Shown here piece after piece: positions 10,929 to 23,869 of a stretch of 64,000 nt of DNA. The position numbers were made by a program, and so were the translations under genes. Numbering within the stretch: the stretch's first letter is position 1; each line of letters starts with the position of its first letter. This DNA comes from Colletotrichum lupini (lineage: Eukaryota > Ascomycota > Sordariomycetes > Glomerellales > Glomerellaceae): positions 1,798,001 to 1,862,000 of the forward strand of contig NC_064678.1 of assembly GCF_023278565.1 (NCBI RefSeq). The letters run 5' to 3'. A model generated the notes under the pieces. The model was not told where the DNA came from and ran no database searches. It saw nothing but the letters and a program-made list of their open reading frames with translations.

Positions 10929-13900
10929 TTAAAATCTTTATTTATAAAAAGGACTAGGCTAGAAGTTTAAAATATTAATAAAAACGAGACGTAATAAAAG
11001 AGCGTAATTAGTATTATAATAATAATAAAAAATAACTCTTTTTTATTAAACCCCTTAGGGTCGCCTCCTTTTTAATAAATAATATAAAAATAAAGCGTAA
11101 TAAGATAAATAACGTAATAATAACGTAATAATAACGTAAAAAGACCGTATTATTAAGAATATTAACGAATTTTAAATAAAATAATAAACCTCTTACCCTT
11201 ACTTATTAATACTTAAACTAAATAATAAGTAATAAGCTAATAGAATTATAAAAATAAAAATAATAATTAAAAAAAGAAATCCTTATTATAATATATAAAA
11301 AGCGCTTATATAAAAAATAAATAGATTTAGAACGCTTATAAAGCTCTTTAAATAGCCCGGCCTTTATATTAAGGACTATAATTTTAATTATAATAACCTC
11401 GGACGTTAGTTTTAATATAAACGAGAACGTAAACCCCCGGACTAAAGATAGTTTAATAAATAAAGCCGTATTTAAAGCGCTATTTAAATAATAATAAAGC
11501 GACGAGTTCGTACTACTTAAGCCCTTATTTACTAGCTCCCTCTTAACTTAAATAAGCGCTATAAATAAAACGTTAATATTTAAATTACTATTCCTCTTTA
11601 ATTTATTATATATTAATAAATTAGTACGGGATTTATAGAGCTTCTTTTTTAATTATTATTATTATTTCGATTTATAAGCTTAATAAATAAAAATAAACCG
11701 TAATAAAATAGCGTATATAATTAGTTACCTAAGTAGTAATATAAAAACCTCTTAAATATACTATATTTTTAACTACTAAAAGACCTTTGGGTTTATAATA
11801 AACTAAGTTATATAAGAGGAATTAGAGACCTTTTTATAAAATAACCTATTTAATCTTATTAACTAAGGAATAGTAGCGAGTATATAACTAAATAATACTT
11901 TATAAAGCTAAAAAAAAAAAAGTTAACGAGTTCGTTAGCCGTATTAATAAGCTTAAAATAAAACTAAAATACATCCTAATAAAGAAATAGAGGATCTTTA
12001 TATTAATAAATAAGCTACGGCCCGAACTACGCTTTATAATAACATTATAAATAGAACTTTTATAAACTTACTTATAACTAATATTACTAATAAAACGTAT
12101 TAAATAATCCTTATTATTAATAAAGAGCTTACGAACGTCCCCTAAGTAATATTCTAACTTAAATTTAAACGAGCTAATAAGAAAATACCGGGGTATTAAT
12201 AAGTTAAATACGTAAAGAATATGCTATAACTTACTTAGTAAGGATACTACGTATTATAATTATAAAAAGACTAGTTATATTATAAAGGATTATTTATAAT
12301 TATAAGAGTAGTATTAATAATAATATAACTATAATAAAACTAAGTACTTTATTAATAACTACTCGAGCGTTATATATTATAAATATAACTAAAAGGAGTA
12401 TAAAGCTATTAATTATTAATTAAACCTCGCCCTAACTAAGTAATATAAATTAACAACGAGCTTAAATACTATTTTAATAAGGAGAGTAGTTAGTAATTAA
12501 TAAGAGTGGTATTTAAACGTCCCGACTTATATATACTTAAATTACGTATAAAAAAAGCTAAGCGCCCTTATTAATTTAAAAATAAAAGGGAACGTAATTA
12601 GTATCGGGCTACTTAATAGCTTTAATGCTAATTTACGAATTTATTTATTATTATAGTTAGTAAACGTAAAGGGTGAATAAATAAAGACGCTAAGAAGCTA
12701 TTACTTATAGTTTTAAATTACTAATAATAATTATATAATAAAGATATAGCTATATTATTTTATAATAATTAATATTATAATACTTATACTTATCCTCGGT
12801 TTTCCCTAGCTAAAGGATATTAACTTACTAATTAATTAAAAAATAAAAAAAGTAATAATATCTAATTTATAAATAATATATTCGCTTAAATACCCTAAAA
12901 AAGGGGTTACTAAACGACTTAGTTTTAATAATACTCGTATATATTATAATTAACTTAGTTATAAATAATAACGTAATACTAGCGAGCGTAGCTAAGGATT
13001 AGAAGCTATATTACTAAGATTTTAATAACTTATTTTTAAAAAAGAAGGCTATTTTATTACTAAATAAAGTACTATATAACTATTATATTAAACTAAATAA
13101 CGCGGTGCCTATTTTTTAAGGACTTATTTACTTATTTTTAAACTATAAGCTCGAGATTTTATATAACTATTTAATAAAAATAGAAGCTAGGAGCTAGATA
13201 CGCCCCTCTATAAGCCCAGTAAGAGTACCTATTTTTTATATATTTAAAAAAAGAGGAGAGCTATAACTTTACGTTAATTATAAAGTAATTAATAAAATTA
13301 TATAAAAAAATAGAACGCCGCTATTATTAATTAAAAAGATATTAAATAGACTATTTAATACCTCTATTTTTATAAAACTAAACCTTAAGAACGTATATTA
13401 CTATATATATATAGCTAAGGGTAATAAGTAAAAAATAGCTTTTTATACTAAATATAAGTAATTCGAGTACTTAATCGTACTTTTTAAGCTAATTAACGCG
13501 CCCATAACTTTCTAAGCGCATATTAATAACGTTCTAAGTAGCTTAGTTAATACCGTTTATATTATATACCTAAATAATATTTTAATATATAATAATAACT
13601 ACGTAGTATATAAAGAACATATACGTAGCGTATTATAAAAATTATAATAATAGAACTTATATTTAAATAGTAATAAATATAAGTTCTATATATTACGTAT
13701 AGGATTCTTAGGGTATATTATATTTAATAAAGGTATAGAAATAGAACTTATATATACTAAAGTTATAATAAATTAATTATTTTTAAAGAGCGTTAAAAAT
13801 ATATAGACGTTCTTTAGATTTACGGGGTTTTATTATAGATTTATTAATAACTATACTAAGATAATAATACTTTTAATAAACTTATTAAAGAAAGTAAAAC

Positions 13901-16900
13901 TAGGATAGTTAGAGCTACTAATACTTATTATAAAGTCGTTTAAAAAGTTATTAATAATATTTACTAACGCGCTAATATTATAATATTTTAAACCTACCCT
14001 ATTTATATAATTATAAATAAACGCTTTAGCTCGAGCTATTAGCTTAGTAATTACGTAATTATTTAAGGGTAATTAATACTTAATTATTTATAAGTTAAGG
14101 AAATTAATAAATATAAAGAGCTATTATAATATAAAAAATACGGAGCTATTAGTTATTATAAACGTACTAAGGAACTAATAATATTACTTTACCTATAGCT
14201 AAAATTAGGTCGTAGTATTTATGAATTATTTTAATTTATAGTTCTTAAATATAAAAAAGAGACTAAACGGGAAATAGCTATACTAACTAAATAAACTCGT
14301 AACGTTTAATATTAAAATTAAGTTTAAGCTAAGTATAAAGGATTTAGTAAATAAACTATTATAAAGACTTAATTATAGTAAAAATAATAATAATAATAGA
14401 GCGGAGGAGCTATTATTAAAAATAAGAGAAGACCTTTATAATGTTAAAAATATATAAAAGCCCCTTAAAATCGTAATAATAAAATATATAAAAACGAGCT
14501 ATAAGAGCGGCTTTTAAATAAAAGAGATAGTAAGTATTCTAAAAGTAGAATTAATAATAATATAAAAAAATAAATAAAAGAGGTTAAGAGCTCTAGTTTA
14601 AAAGAATATTAAAAAGTACTTCGAGAGGTATAATAAGGCTACGAGCTTAAAATATTAAAATTATAATATAATACTTAAAGAGCTACTTAAACTTATTATT
14701 AAAACTATAAATTATAAATTACTCGTTTTATAAAACTCCGATATAATAAGAGTATTTAAAATAGTAATTAATAAGGAGGGGTTATTAATAATAAGTTAAT
14801 TACGGGCTACTTAATAAGAGGATACTTTTATAAAAAATAGGTAGTAAATTAAAAAGAACTAACGGTCTTATTTAATTAAGAAGAAGTAATAATAAAACTA
14901 AGTATACGATTTAAAAAGGCTATTATATTATAATAGCCGTACTTATATATTATTATATAAAAGGCTAAAGAGGGAGGTTATTAAAATATATTATAATATA
15001 CTTATAATAAAATATTATAATATAAAGCGGATAATAGCGTTACTAAAACGCTACTATTACTAAAATAGAGTAAGTAGGGATATAAAAAGTTATATTAATA
15101 CTTATATAGTATATTAATAAATAAAGCCTCGTTATTATAAGCTATATAGCTTATTATGCCCCCTACTTACCCTAATTAAGCTATAATAAGAAATATTACT
15201 AGACTTTATTATAAGCTTATTTATATTAATTATAGTAATTAAGAAGCGCCCTTATAACGTAATACTTATTATAATAAACCGATTTACGAAGTATAATATT
15301 TATATTATTACGAGGACGACTTTTATAGCCTAGGGATTTATAAACCTCTTATTTATAAAAATCTTTATTAAGTTTAAAATACTTAAAAAGATCGTTTCTA
15401 ATAGGGGTTCGTTATTTATAAATAAGTTTTAAACTTATTTTTATTACTTTTTAATAATAAAGAGGTATTTTAATACTGCGTTTTATTTATAAATAGATAG
15501 TTAAATAGAATAGTAAAACTAATACTTAGAGTAATACTTTTATTACTTTTATATTTAAAATTAATCGGATTAGGTATAACGTTTTTACTTAGCTAAGTTT
15601 ATATATAATAACGCTTAGTACTTAGTAATCTATAAAGCGCTTATTAAGGCCTTATTTAGGTTCTTATTTACGTACTTTATATTAATCTTAATAAGGGCTC
15701 GAGATAGTATATAGAATATTTTAATTAAGGAGCATACGGCCCGATTATAAGCTAATTAAAAAGCTCTATAACCCCTTATATAAAAAGTATATAAGACGTA
15801 TAAATAATAAATTAATAAAACTAAGATAAATATATTATATAAAATAAGTAATTAAATATTATTATTAAAAAAGAATATTAATAAGTAGCGTCTTAATTAA
15901 AAGTTAGTTAATAAATATCTAGGCCTATTCAAAATTAAATTAATAATTAGAACGGTAAGGGTTACTTATTAATTAAATATACTAACGTAATATAAAATAT
16001 ATAATATATTTTATATATCCTTACTTAAGCTATATTAATACTACAAAAAAGCCCTTTAAAAGCCCTTATTTATTAAAAATATAAACGGGGAGCTACTTTA
16101 TGAAATAGAAAATATTATATAATATAAAAGGCCGAAAAGAAAGTAATAATACTTAATTTAGTAAAAAGGATATAGTAGTAATAAAAATACGTAAGAGCTA
16201 GCTAAGTATATTAAAAACGTAGTATTAATTAATATATATAAAAAACGAGTTTTAATTAAGTAGCGCGCCTTAGCTCTTAATAAGCTTAATAATATAGCGA
16301 ACTAGTTATTAAAAAAAAAAAAAGGGGGCTATATAGTTATAATTAAGTAGTATAAACGCGCTAATTATAAACCGTTTCCCTAATCTTTATAATACGTAAA
16401 AAGACCGCCCTTATTTATAAAAAAACCGCCCTTATATATAAAAGGGCCGCTCTAGTTATTATCCTAGGGGTTATTATAAAAGAAATAATCTCTTTATTAT
16501 TAACGAATTTATAAATAATTAGCTACGAATATAGAGCGTAAATAGGGTAACTATATATTAACTAAAATATTATTTAAACGGCGTACTTCGTTATAAATAG
16601 TATAAAGTAGCGTAATTATAATATTATTATAAAACGAAAACGTAATATAAAAAGAGCTTATAGCTATTTTATTATCGTTATTATTAATAATAAGGGTCGA
16701 GCGGGCCTTTTTATTAGCGTATTTAAGTACCCTCTACGTATTATTAATAATAATTTAGTAAGTTTATTAAAATTATAAAATAATATTAGCGACTTGAGTA
16801 ATAATAATAATAAAGTAATAATAGAATAATAAACCTCTAAATCGTAAATGTTATTATTTAAAATAAGAGCGGTGCTCTATAAAGTTCGGACTATAAATTC

Positions 16901-17869
16901 CATAAACTTAAAAACTTAATATATTTATGATATAATATATAAGAAAAGTAATAGAGTAATAACTATATTAAGCGCTTATTATATTTTTATAAAAATAGTT
17001 CTACGTAATATACTTAATATAACGTATACTAAATTTTAAAAAAGTATTAAATAAAGGAGCGAACTAAGGGCTATAAATTACTAACTTAGCTAATTATAGT
17101 ACTTAGTTTTAAAATTAAGCGCTTTATATATAATATAAATAAAATAAAAAAGTAAGCGTACTTAGCTAACCTTAATCTTCTTAATATTCGCTTTTTTTTT
17201 TTTTAATAAGAGTTTATAATAATTAGTATAAGTAGTATATAAATAATAATATACGTACGAGGTTAGGGTAAGTAAAGGGGATATTAGGCTTTTTAAATAA
17301 ACTATTACTATTATTATTACTAAGTATACCTATAGCGCTAACGACCGTTTTATTATTAATAATAATAACTCCGCGATTAAAAGCTATATTTATATTAAAA
17401 TAAGTTAATAATAAATATAAAATAACTCCGTAAAAGACTTACTTAGGTATAAGAAGTATATAAGAATAGGGATTTAAAAAATATTCGTTAGTCATAATAT
17501 TTATATAACGAGGGAGTAGTATAAATATTAATAAAAATAAGAGACTATATATAAAAGAAATAATTATAAATAAAAAAGAAAAAAGGAATTTAGAATTATA
17601 ATAGCTTAAAAAGGGGTTAATATTAATAAATAAAAATAGGGCGACGACTACTTAAGTATTAATAATTATAAGGACGGCTTATAAATAAGAGTAACTTAGG
17701 TATAAAATTATAAAGCTATTATTTAAAATAAGGGGTCTATATTCGGGCTAATAAGCGCTATTTATACCCGCCCTTATATTATATATCTAAGGACCTCTTA
17801 AGTAAAAAATTAATATAATATATACGAACTATAAATAGGCTTTAAAATAAAGCTTAGGGAAGGGAGTAC

Positions 17870-18096
17870 CTTATTAAGTTTTATTAATTAAGTTTTATTA
17901 ATTAAGCTTTATTAATTAAGGGATAGCTTAGGAGGTATAAAAAGGGGGACTAAGTAATAAAAGAGTAGCTTAAGTATATATAAAGTACTAGTAATATATT
18001 TTAAAAAAAGGGTAGATTTTAGTAATTTATTTTTTAGACCCTAATAGCAGTTAGCCTTTGTAAGCTTCTTCCCTATGTCACACACCTATTGACAAT
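17870..18096 (+). repeat. 3' LTR of the intronic gypsy element
   Basis: Direct repeat of 10714-10928. Its 3' part (CCCTATGTCACACACC) escaped RIP while the 5' copy shows the matching C-to-T changes. It carries three instead of two copies of the short AT-rich subrepeat at its start. Confidence 0.75.
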
Positions 18097-18866
18097 AACT
18101 AACCAAGGGTCGTGTCCTAGGCCGCTGAGAACGTAGCCGAACTAGGCGCAGACCCTTCCCAAGGTTTCATCATCGGTGGCGGCTCCGCGGGCGGTAACAT
18201 CACGGCTGTCCTCGCCCACCTCGCCCGCGACAATAATCTCTCCCCGCCGCTCACGGGACAATACCTCTGCGTCCCAGCTATCATATGTCTCGCTCCTCCC
18301 GAATCCATACCAGAAAAGTATCGCCCCGAGTATCTCAGCCACCCCTCCGTTACGCCGTGCAAAGACCCCGTCATAGGTAATACCGCTGGTGATAGAGAAG
18401 CGGCACTGCGTGCTATTATTTAGCCCGACGTGGAGAGTCCTCTCTTCATTCCCTTCCACTATGGTAGAATAGGTTAGGGTCATAAGGGGCTGCTACTAAT
18501 ATACTTCCAGCTGGCTGGGCTGGACCCCTTCCGAGACGAAGGACTGATCTATGAGCGGGTTTTGAGAGAGGAAGCTGGGGTTAAGACGAAGCTTGATATC
18601 TACGCTGGGCTGCCTCACTACTTTTGGACCAATTGGCCACTCTTGGAGAAGAGCAGGACCTTCGTGGAAGATACACTCAAGGGTATTCAATGGCTGTTGG
18701 AACAGAATAAGTAGAAGAGAGAAAAGCTGTTCTCAGTTCTCTGAGGCTGAGTATCATTGTGCACCGGCGTACGAAGCTACAGGTATCAATCACTTCACAA
18801 CTGCCGTTTGATTCAGAAAATCATGAGCTATTGAGAAGTCAGTACCATGTTTGTATGTACTTATGC

Positions 18867-19937
18867 TTAGATACACAGCAATGCTCCTTTCGTATCATCT
18901 GCCAACTTGGCCCTCCATAATCGGTTCTCATTCAAGATGAAGATTTCTCCATTGCGGCCGAAGCAGAAGTTGGCAGCACCACCCTGAACAAGGATCTTCC
19001 CTAGCAAAACACCCCCTGCAGACCAGATGTTGACGCCGTCACCGCAGCCGCTGTACACGTTCCCGTGCACGTCGCACTTGATGCCATCCGGAATGCCGGT
19101 ATCAGCCATGGCAAAGAGACGTCTGTTTGTCAAAAAGGGTTCCCCTGAGTAGGGGACCAGGTCGAATGCGTAACTGTCAATCTTTGTTAGTTCATTTGAT
19201 CTCATAGAGGTGTCGTATCCTAGCTGGTGAAGCCACGTAGTAAGGACTCACATCGTTGACGCTCGCGTGAGGTCAGTGGAGCCATCACCATGAATCCAGT
19301 CGGTGTCCGTAATGTACACAGTCTTCTCGTCAGGGCTGAAGCAAATACCATTCGGCCGGCCGAAGCCATCGGCCATGGCCCTAATCGACCCACGGATGGG
19401 ATCATATCTGTAAACTTGGTTGGGAAGCTGCGGCTTCGGCCGGATACCCTGTTCATAGCCATAAATCGGGTCGGTGAACCACAGAGAGCCGTCACTATGC
19501 ACCACAACGTCGTTGACAGAGTTGAACTCCCGTCCGTGAAACGAGTTGACCATCATACGGGTCTGGTAGGGTGGTTCCGCCTCCATGAAGACCAGGCCTC
19601 CAGGTGCGGAGTGCGTACCCTGGGCGCAGAAGACGACCCCGTCCAGGTAGTTGACGCCTCCGTTAGCCATCGTTATGATGGCGGGGCTGATCTCCTCACA
19701 TTTTGTCTTGGAACTGCCATCCGACGGCAGCGTGACGCGGCTGATCTGGATCTTGCGACCGCCGGCTGCGTGGTCGTCGTACTGGTTGCTAGTGATGAAG
19801 AGCGTGTTGTTACGCTCGATGAAGACGCCTGCCTCGTGAGCGAAAGGGTAGTCCTGGTTCTCGTGCAACAACTCGAGCGACGGTGCGGAGCCGAACAGCT
19901 TCTTGATTCGGTCATCGTAGACCACAAAGTTTGCCAT
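18867..19937 (-). CDS. SMP-30/gluconolactonase family lactone hydrolase
   Basis: CDS is complement(18867-19173, 19252-19937), 330 aa, with a 78-nt intron (donor GTGAGT, branch CTAAC, acceptor CAG). SMP-30 proteins are six-bladed, metal-dependent propellers that open sugar and related lactones. Seen motifs are HEAGVF with metal-ligand Glu35, the blade sequence NSVNDVVVHSDGSLWFTDP, GRPNGICFSPDEKTVYITD with the family Asn and Asp ligands, and GIPDGIKCDVHGNVY. No signal peptide is apparent, so a cytosolic enzyme is likely. The gene is convergent with the broken esterase (152 bp between stop codons) and precedes a co-oriented sugar transporter. The neighbouring SDR suggests a sugar-lactone substrate, but this is inference. 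Confidence 0.9.
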
Positions 19938-20792
19938 TGTGAGGAGCTGAAGATGAGTTATGTATTAAGCTGATTAAGACAATCAACGTCGTATTGCCTT
20001 CAATTGCCAAGAAGGTTCTTCGAGAAGCACTGCTGGAATTCTTGGCGTCGACAATCAACGGTTGGACGGCGGTTGGAGAGCAATCAGTTGGCGTGTTTTT
20101 GTGTCTCCAGGTCGCACGGATGCGGGGCACGACTGCGGGCACGATGCACCTGTTCCTGTCACAGGATAGAGTTCGTGGGTCTGTGGCCAGTGTTCGGCCT
20201 GCGTTCGGCAAATGTCTCAAGAGCTGCGTCTCCCTCACGTGCATAGTCACGGGTCGGCATTGACACAACGAGGGCCTACGAATATTGATTGTATTAGTCT
20301 ACTCAAGGACTGCGCGTCAAGACGATTTCAGTTTTACCGGAGGCCAACCGGTTGCTGTAGAGTGTAGACTATTACTATGCTAGCTGCAGTCCAACCCTCG
20401 TCACCGAGTCAGGATACGGGAAGTTCGAGTCTTTCATGTATCGAGATCGATGAGCGTCGAGAGCTCTTCCCCTTGAGAGAATTCTATTTCTAAACATCAA
20501 TTTTACCCAAAAGAGGGTATTCTTCCCAGTTGAGCCATGAAGATGGCCTTCAGTCCACTTTATGAGACTGGCTGCATGTGGTCGCGGCCGTACCAGCGCG
20601 ACTGCACGAAGATGGCTAACAAACGTTGGAGGTGCCACACCACAGATAATCGATTTCAGAACACTGCTCTGATTCATAGTAATAAATCCACATGAGCTTC
20701 ACTCTGAATATCTGTAACCAATGCTCCTTTTTCGCCGCAATGGCTTCCAATCTGTGCTTTGAGTCTTGACCCAGCACTAGCAGCAACCACGA
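19938..20792. other. Promoter region of the lactonase and 3' flank of the transporter
   Basis: 855 bp without a supported gene. The frames present on both strands are short and overlap each other without known motifs. The part nearest 19938 must contain the lactonase promoter. Confidence 0.5.
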
Positions 20793-22777
20793 CTAAGCCC
20801 TGCTGACGTCTTCGATATCCCAGACTTCATGCTTGCTATCTCTATCATGGATCGTATTTTCAAAGTCATCGCCGGCAAACAGGCGGTCAACATCCTCCAG
20901 CTCCAATCCCTTGGTCTCAGGGAAGAACAGGTAGATGACGGGCACCCACGCGGCGTTCAAAACCGCAAAGATAATGTAAGTACGCCATCCAATACTCGAG
21001 ATAGAGATTGGAGTAACTTGAACAACCATCTACATATTCGATCAATCAGCAGCTGCTAGAGTACATCTTTCTATCCGCAGGGTACTCACGTAATTGAAAA
21101 TCCAGTTGGTAGCACTGGAAATGGACGAGCCCAGTTGCCGAATCCGCAGAGGCAAAATCTCCGACCTGTAATACGAGCACGGCAGTTAGCGCAAAGACTC
21201 CACACGAAGGGCAGAACAGCTAGAAGAGGAAACTTACGGGTAAACCCAGACAGTGGCCTGGAAGCCGATGGTAAAGGCACCCTGGAAAACGAAAAGCATG
21301 GCCGCAGCGCCAATACCAGCTGATTTGGCGATGGCAGTAGAGTTTTGGACCTGGTAGATGAGGGCTGCTTGGACTGCCATGACGGCCGCCATGACGCTAA
21401 TCATGGACAAGAGCTGTCGTATCTCGTTAATTTGACTTTTTCCTCCCACGCTTTGGGGAAATGAAGGGGTGATGAATATTTACCAAAGGTCTTCTGCCCA
21501 CGCGATCAATCAAGAACCATGGAATAAACGAAGCAACGAAGAACCAGGTCTGCAGGAATCCAGACATGAGGCTTGACATGTGGCTATCGAATCCGATGCT
21601 CTTCTCAAATAGAGTACCGCTGTAGTCTTCAGAAGGGACAGCCATCAGTATACCTGTATCCAAAGACAAAGAAAAAATTCTAGTTACGAATACGACTCAC
21701 AGATGATAGCATTGATTCCTCCAAGCTGCTGTGCGCCTTGCAAGAAACACGCAATAAGAAATCTCCTCTGGCTCTGAATACGGTCTTGCACCAAGAGGTC
21801 TCGCCACGAACTCGCGCTGTTCTCGGCCTCGTATGTCACCGTTTGCGTGATCGAGTTGTGCAGAGCAAGAATTGTGTCTTCGTCCTCGTCACACTTGAGG
21901 CGCTTCAGAACGGCCAGGCATTCATCTGATCGCTTGTGTGCTGCAAGCCATCGCGGAGTCTCTGGTATGAACTGCAAAATGATGAACATTGGCAGGATGC
22001 AGATGCACTGCAGAGCAACTGGGACTCTCCAGGCGTAGCTCTCAAGGTGTGACGAGAAGGCGTAATCGATCCAGTAGATGAGGAAGATTCCAAAGTTTAG
22101 GGTAGATAGTTGTGCGCAGACGTCTATAATCCGTTAGGTCAGCAAAGCTCTACACAGTTTCCTGTCTCTAAAGTCGGCTGAGATGCTTGGCAATCTCAAC
22201 TGTATCCGCGGGAAAGTTCCAACTTACAAATGCCACGGCTTGCCTTGGGGCTGAACTCGGCCTGGAGAACAGGAACAGTGGAGTTGACGATGCCCATTCC
22301 GACACCAGAGACGATTCGCCCGACAATCATCTGAGCGCGTCCATACGAAGCGGCTTGAATGATGGCACCGACGACCATGATAGAGCAACCAGTTCCAATG
22401 GTCTTTCGGCGGCCGTACTTCTCGCCGAAAAACGCCGTTGCTACACAGCCAAAGAAACAGCCAACTAGAGATACCAGAGTCAGCTGACTGTAATCATGGA
22501 CTTCGAGTCCCCTCGTCGAGCCTACTTGCCTTCGTAGATTGCCACGATGAGGCCTGTCATGGTCGGGTCTGGAGAGTCGAACGTCGAGTTAAATGCCGGG
22601 GCATTGACTAAAGAGGGCTGTTAGAAAGTGATCCAACTCCTGGCATCTCGGTGTAGTCTGTAGTAATGACGTACCCAGTCCTCCCATAAGGCCATTGTCA
22701 TAACCGATGAGCATGAAACCCAGCGATGTGAGAACGCTGACGGCCAAGACAAGCCGCTGCCCTCGAAGTTCACCCAT
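20793..22777 (-). CDS. MFS sugar transporter (sugar porter family)
   Basis: CDS is complement(20793-21029, 21090-21165, 21238-21413, 21484-21626, 21701-22123, 22228-22464, 22530-22607, 22675-22777), eight exons, 490 aa. Sugar porters move hexoses or related sugars across the plasma membrane with twelve helices. Seen motifs are GYDNGLMGGL in helix 1, GEKYGRRKT after helix 2, VGRIVSGVGMGI, FIPETPRWL after helix 6, QQLGGINAIIYYSGTL in helix 7, DRVGRRPL and FFPETKGLELEDVD at the C terminus. All splice phases agree. Intron 2 (22465-22529) uses a GC donor (AAG/GCAAGT); the frame VAIYE-VGCFFG fits the family exactly across it. The first intron splits GGL-VNAPAF. Transported sugar unknown; adjacent lactonase and SDR suggest one that is oxidised to a lactone. 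Confidence 0.93.
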
Positions 22778-23869
22778 CTTGAATAAGGAGTTTCGTCTTG
22801 GTAGGCTCAGGAGTCGAAAGAGTATGGGGTGTAGAAAAGAAGCGGCTCTTACACCTTTGAGCGTGCGGTAAGCTCACTGTCTGAACTGAACTAGAACGCT
22901 TCCCCGCGAAAGCTGTCGTCTGAAGGTTCTCTGCGAACGTTTATAAACACATGGACACAATTCGAGAAACGATCGGACAGTTCGTGATCATACGCCAAGT
23001 ATCAAGATCGACGCGGTTAGTACCACTTCCCCGGGAATCCACACGACACGGGGTAGAGCATTTCTGCGGGGAGTTTGGGGTTTCACTGTGGGAAGGGGAG
23101 ACGTCGAATGCCGTCTGAGCCGTTTCGAGACCAATCGCGTCAAAGTTTTCTTTGCAACTTGCTTCATCGGACGGCAATTCAGATGTTGACACGCAAGCAG
23201 GAGAGCGGTTTTCTGGGTAACCGACGCAGGCAGAGTTTCTGCTGGTGAGACGCGTCGGCTACTGAAAGTCTGAACTTTTGGTACGCTTTCGTGGCGTTGT
23301 ATCTTCTTTGTGACCGCGTCACGACCTGAGAGTCGGCAATTGACAAATACTCAAGAGACTTGAGGGTCGGCAATTGCCAATACACTATGGATATGGATAT
23401 AGGTCAGCTGTTCAATGTTCGTTTGCCGAAAGTTCTCAATTGCCTTGCAGTAGCCATCAAATAGTGTCCCTAACTAGAAAAGGGCGTCTTTGCCATTCCA
23501 TTTACACGAGAGCAATACGATGCGCTGTGGCATGTTTGGGGCCACCCGCGATTCATGCTCCAGTTTACTGTCACCGATAGCGGCGGCAATTGAACATTCT
23601 CGGCTATCAAAGCTCGGCCTTCGATCCGCGCCCTTCTCCCAACCCCTCATTCAGGGCCCTCTCAATCGACCTTATGAACCAACTCATCTAAACCTTTGGA
23701 TGTCTACCTCCGTACCTACGGAATAGCCCAGATATCCCAGTCCAGACACGACGCCGACGAGTACCTCTCGAACAGGATTAGCCCGTGTTCTGTTACCTAC
23801 CTATCATCAAGGTGCATACCAAAAGTCTCGAACCGTCCGCAGGTCTGTTACAAGGGTCCAACTGTCAAG
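22778..23869. promoter_or_regulatory. Divergent promoter between transporter and SDR with repeated GGCAATTG motif
   Basis: The motif GGCAATTG occurs at 23335-23342, as the full palindrome GGCAATTGCC at 23369-23378, inverted at 23437-23444, and at 23585-23592. The first two lie in a longer direct repeat (GTCGGCAATTG, 34 bp apart) around the hairpin TCAAGAGACTTGA. The repetition and palindromy suggest a dimeric regulator site shared by both flanking genes. That role is inferred. A short minus-strand frame at 22941-23192 (83 aa, starting MSTSELPSDEASCKEN) has no recognised domain. Confidence 0.4.

Larger units (their letters stand above)
10714..18096 (+). mobile_element. RIP-degraded Ty3/gypsy retrotransposon inside esterase intron 3
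   Basis: The ends are two directly repeated LTRs, about 10714-10928 and 17870-18096. They align along their length once C-to-T and G-to-A changes are allowed. A purine-rich tract (AGGGAAGGGAG) precedes the 3' LTR. The interior is AT-rich and closed in all frames, but the plus strand reads as gypsy pol, with reverse transcriptase at about 13200-13640, then RNase H, then integrase at about 15150-15800 and a chromodomain-like end near 16100-16280. Orientation matches the host gene. No exact target duplication was found, so the boundaries are uncertain by about 10 bp. The 16300-17866 stretch is not explained by gypsy coding. Confidence 0.85.
10063..18714 (+). pseudogene. Alpha/beta-hydrolase (HSL-type esterase), transposon in intron 3, two premature stops
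   Basis: Exons are 10063-10125, 10209-10567, 10620-10680 and 18121-18714, 358 codons plus stop if read through. The family hydrolyses carboxyl esters. Seen motifs are the oxyanion segment YHEGGWCMGD in exon 2, VEYRLAPEFPFP across the second splice, and nucleophile elbow GGGSAGGN, catalytic Asp in GLDPFRDEG and His in GLPHYFW in exon 4. Introns 1 and 2 are 83 and 52 nt. Intron 3 is 7440 nt because a whole gypsy element lies in it, but its GTAAGT donor and TAG acceptor survive and the phase matches. Exon 4 has in-frame TAG at 18421-18423 and 18475-18477. Both lie between nucleophile and Asp/His, and homology resumes after each. The gene is therefore probably dead. The stops are consistent with CAG-to-TAG (CpA to TpA) change, as expected from RIP spreading out of the transposon. 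Confidence 0.85.

Noticed and set aside
19290..19973. 227-codon plus-strand frame opposite the lactonase
   Set aside because: Antisense shadow. The minus strand carries all the SMP-30 motifs and a phase-consistent intron.
22941..23192. 83-codon minus-strand frame upstream of the transporter
   Set aside because: It has a good start codon but no domain or clear continuation by splicing, and it lies in a divergent promoter. Kept only as a remark.
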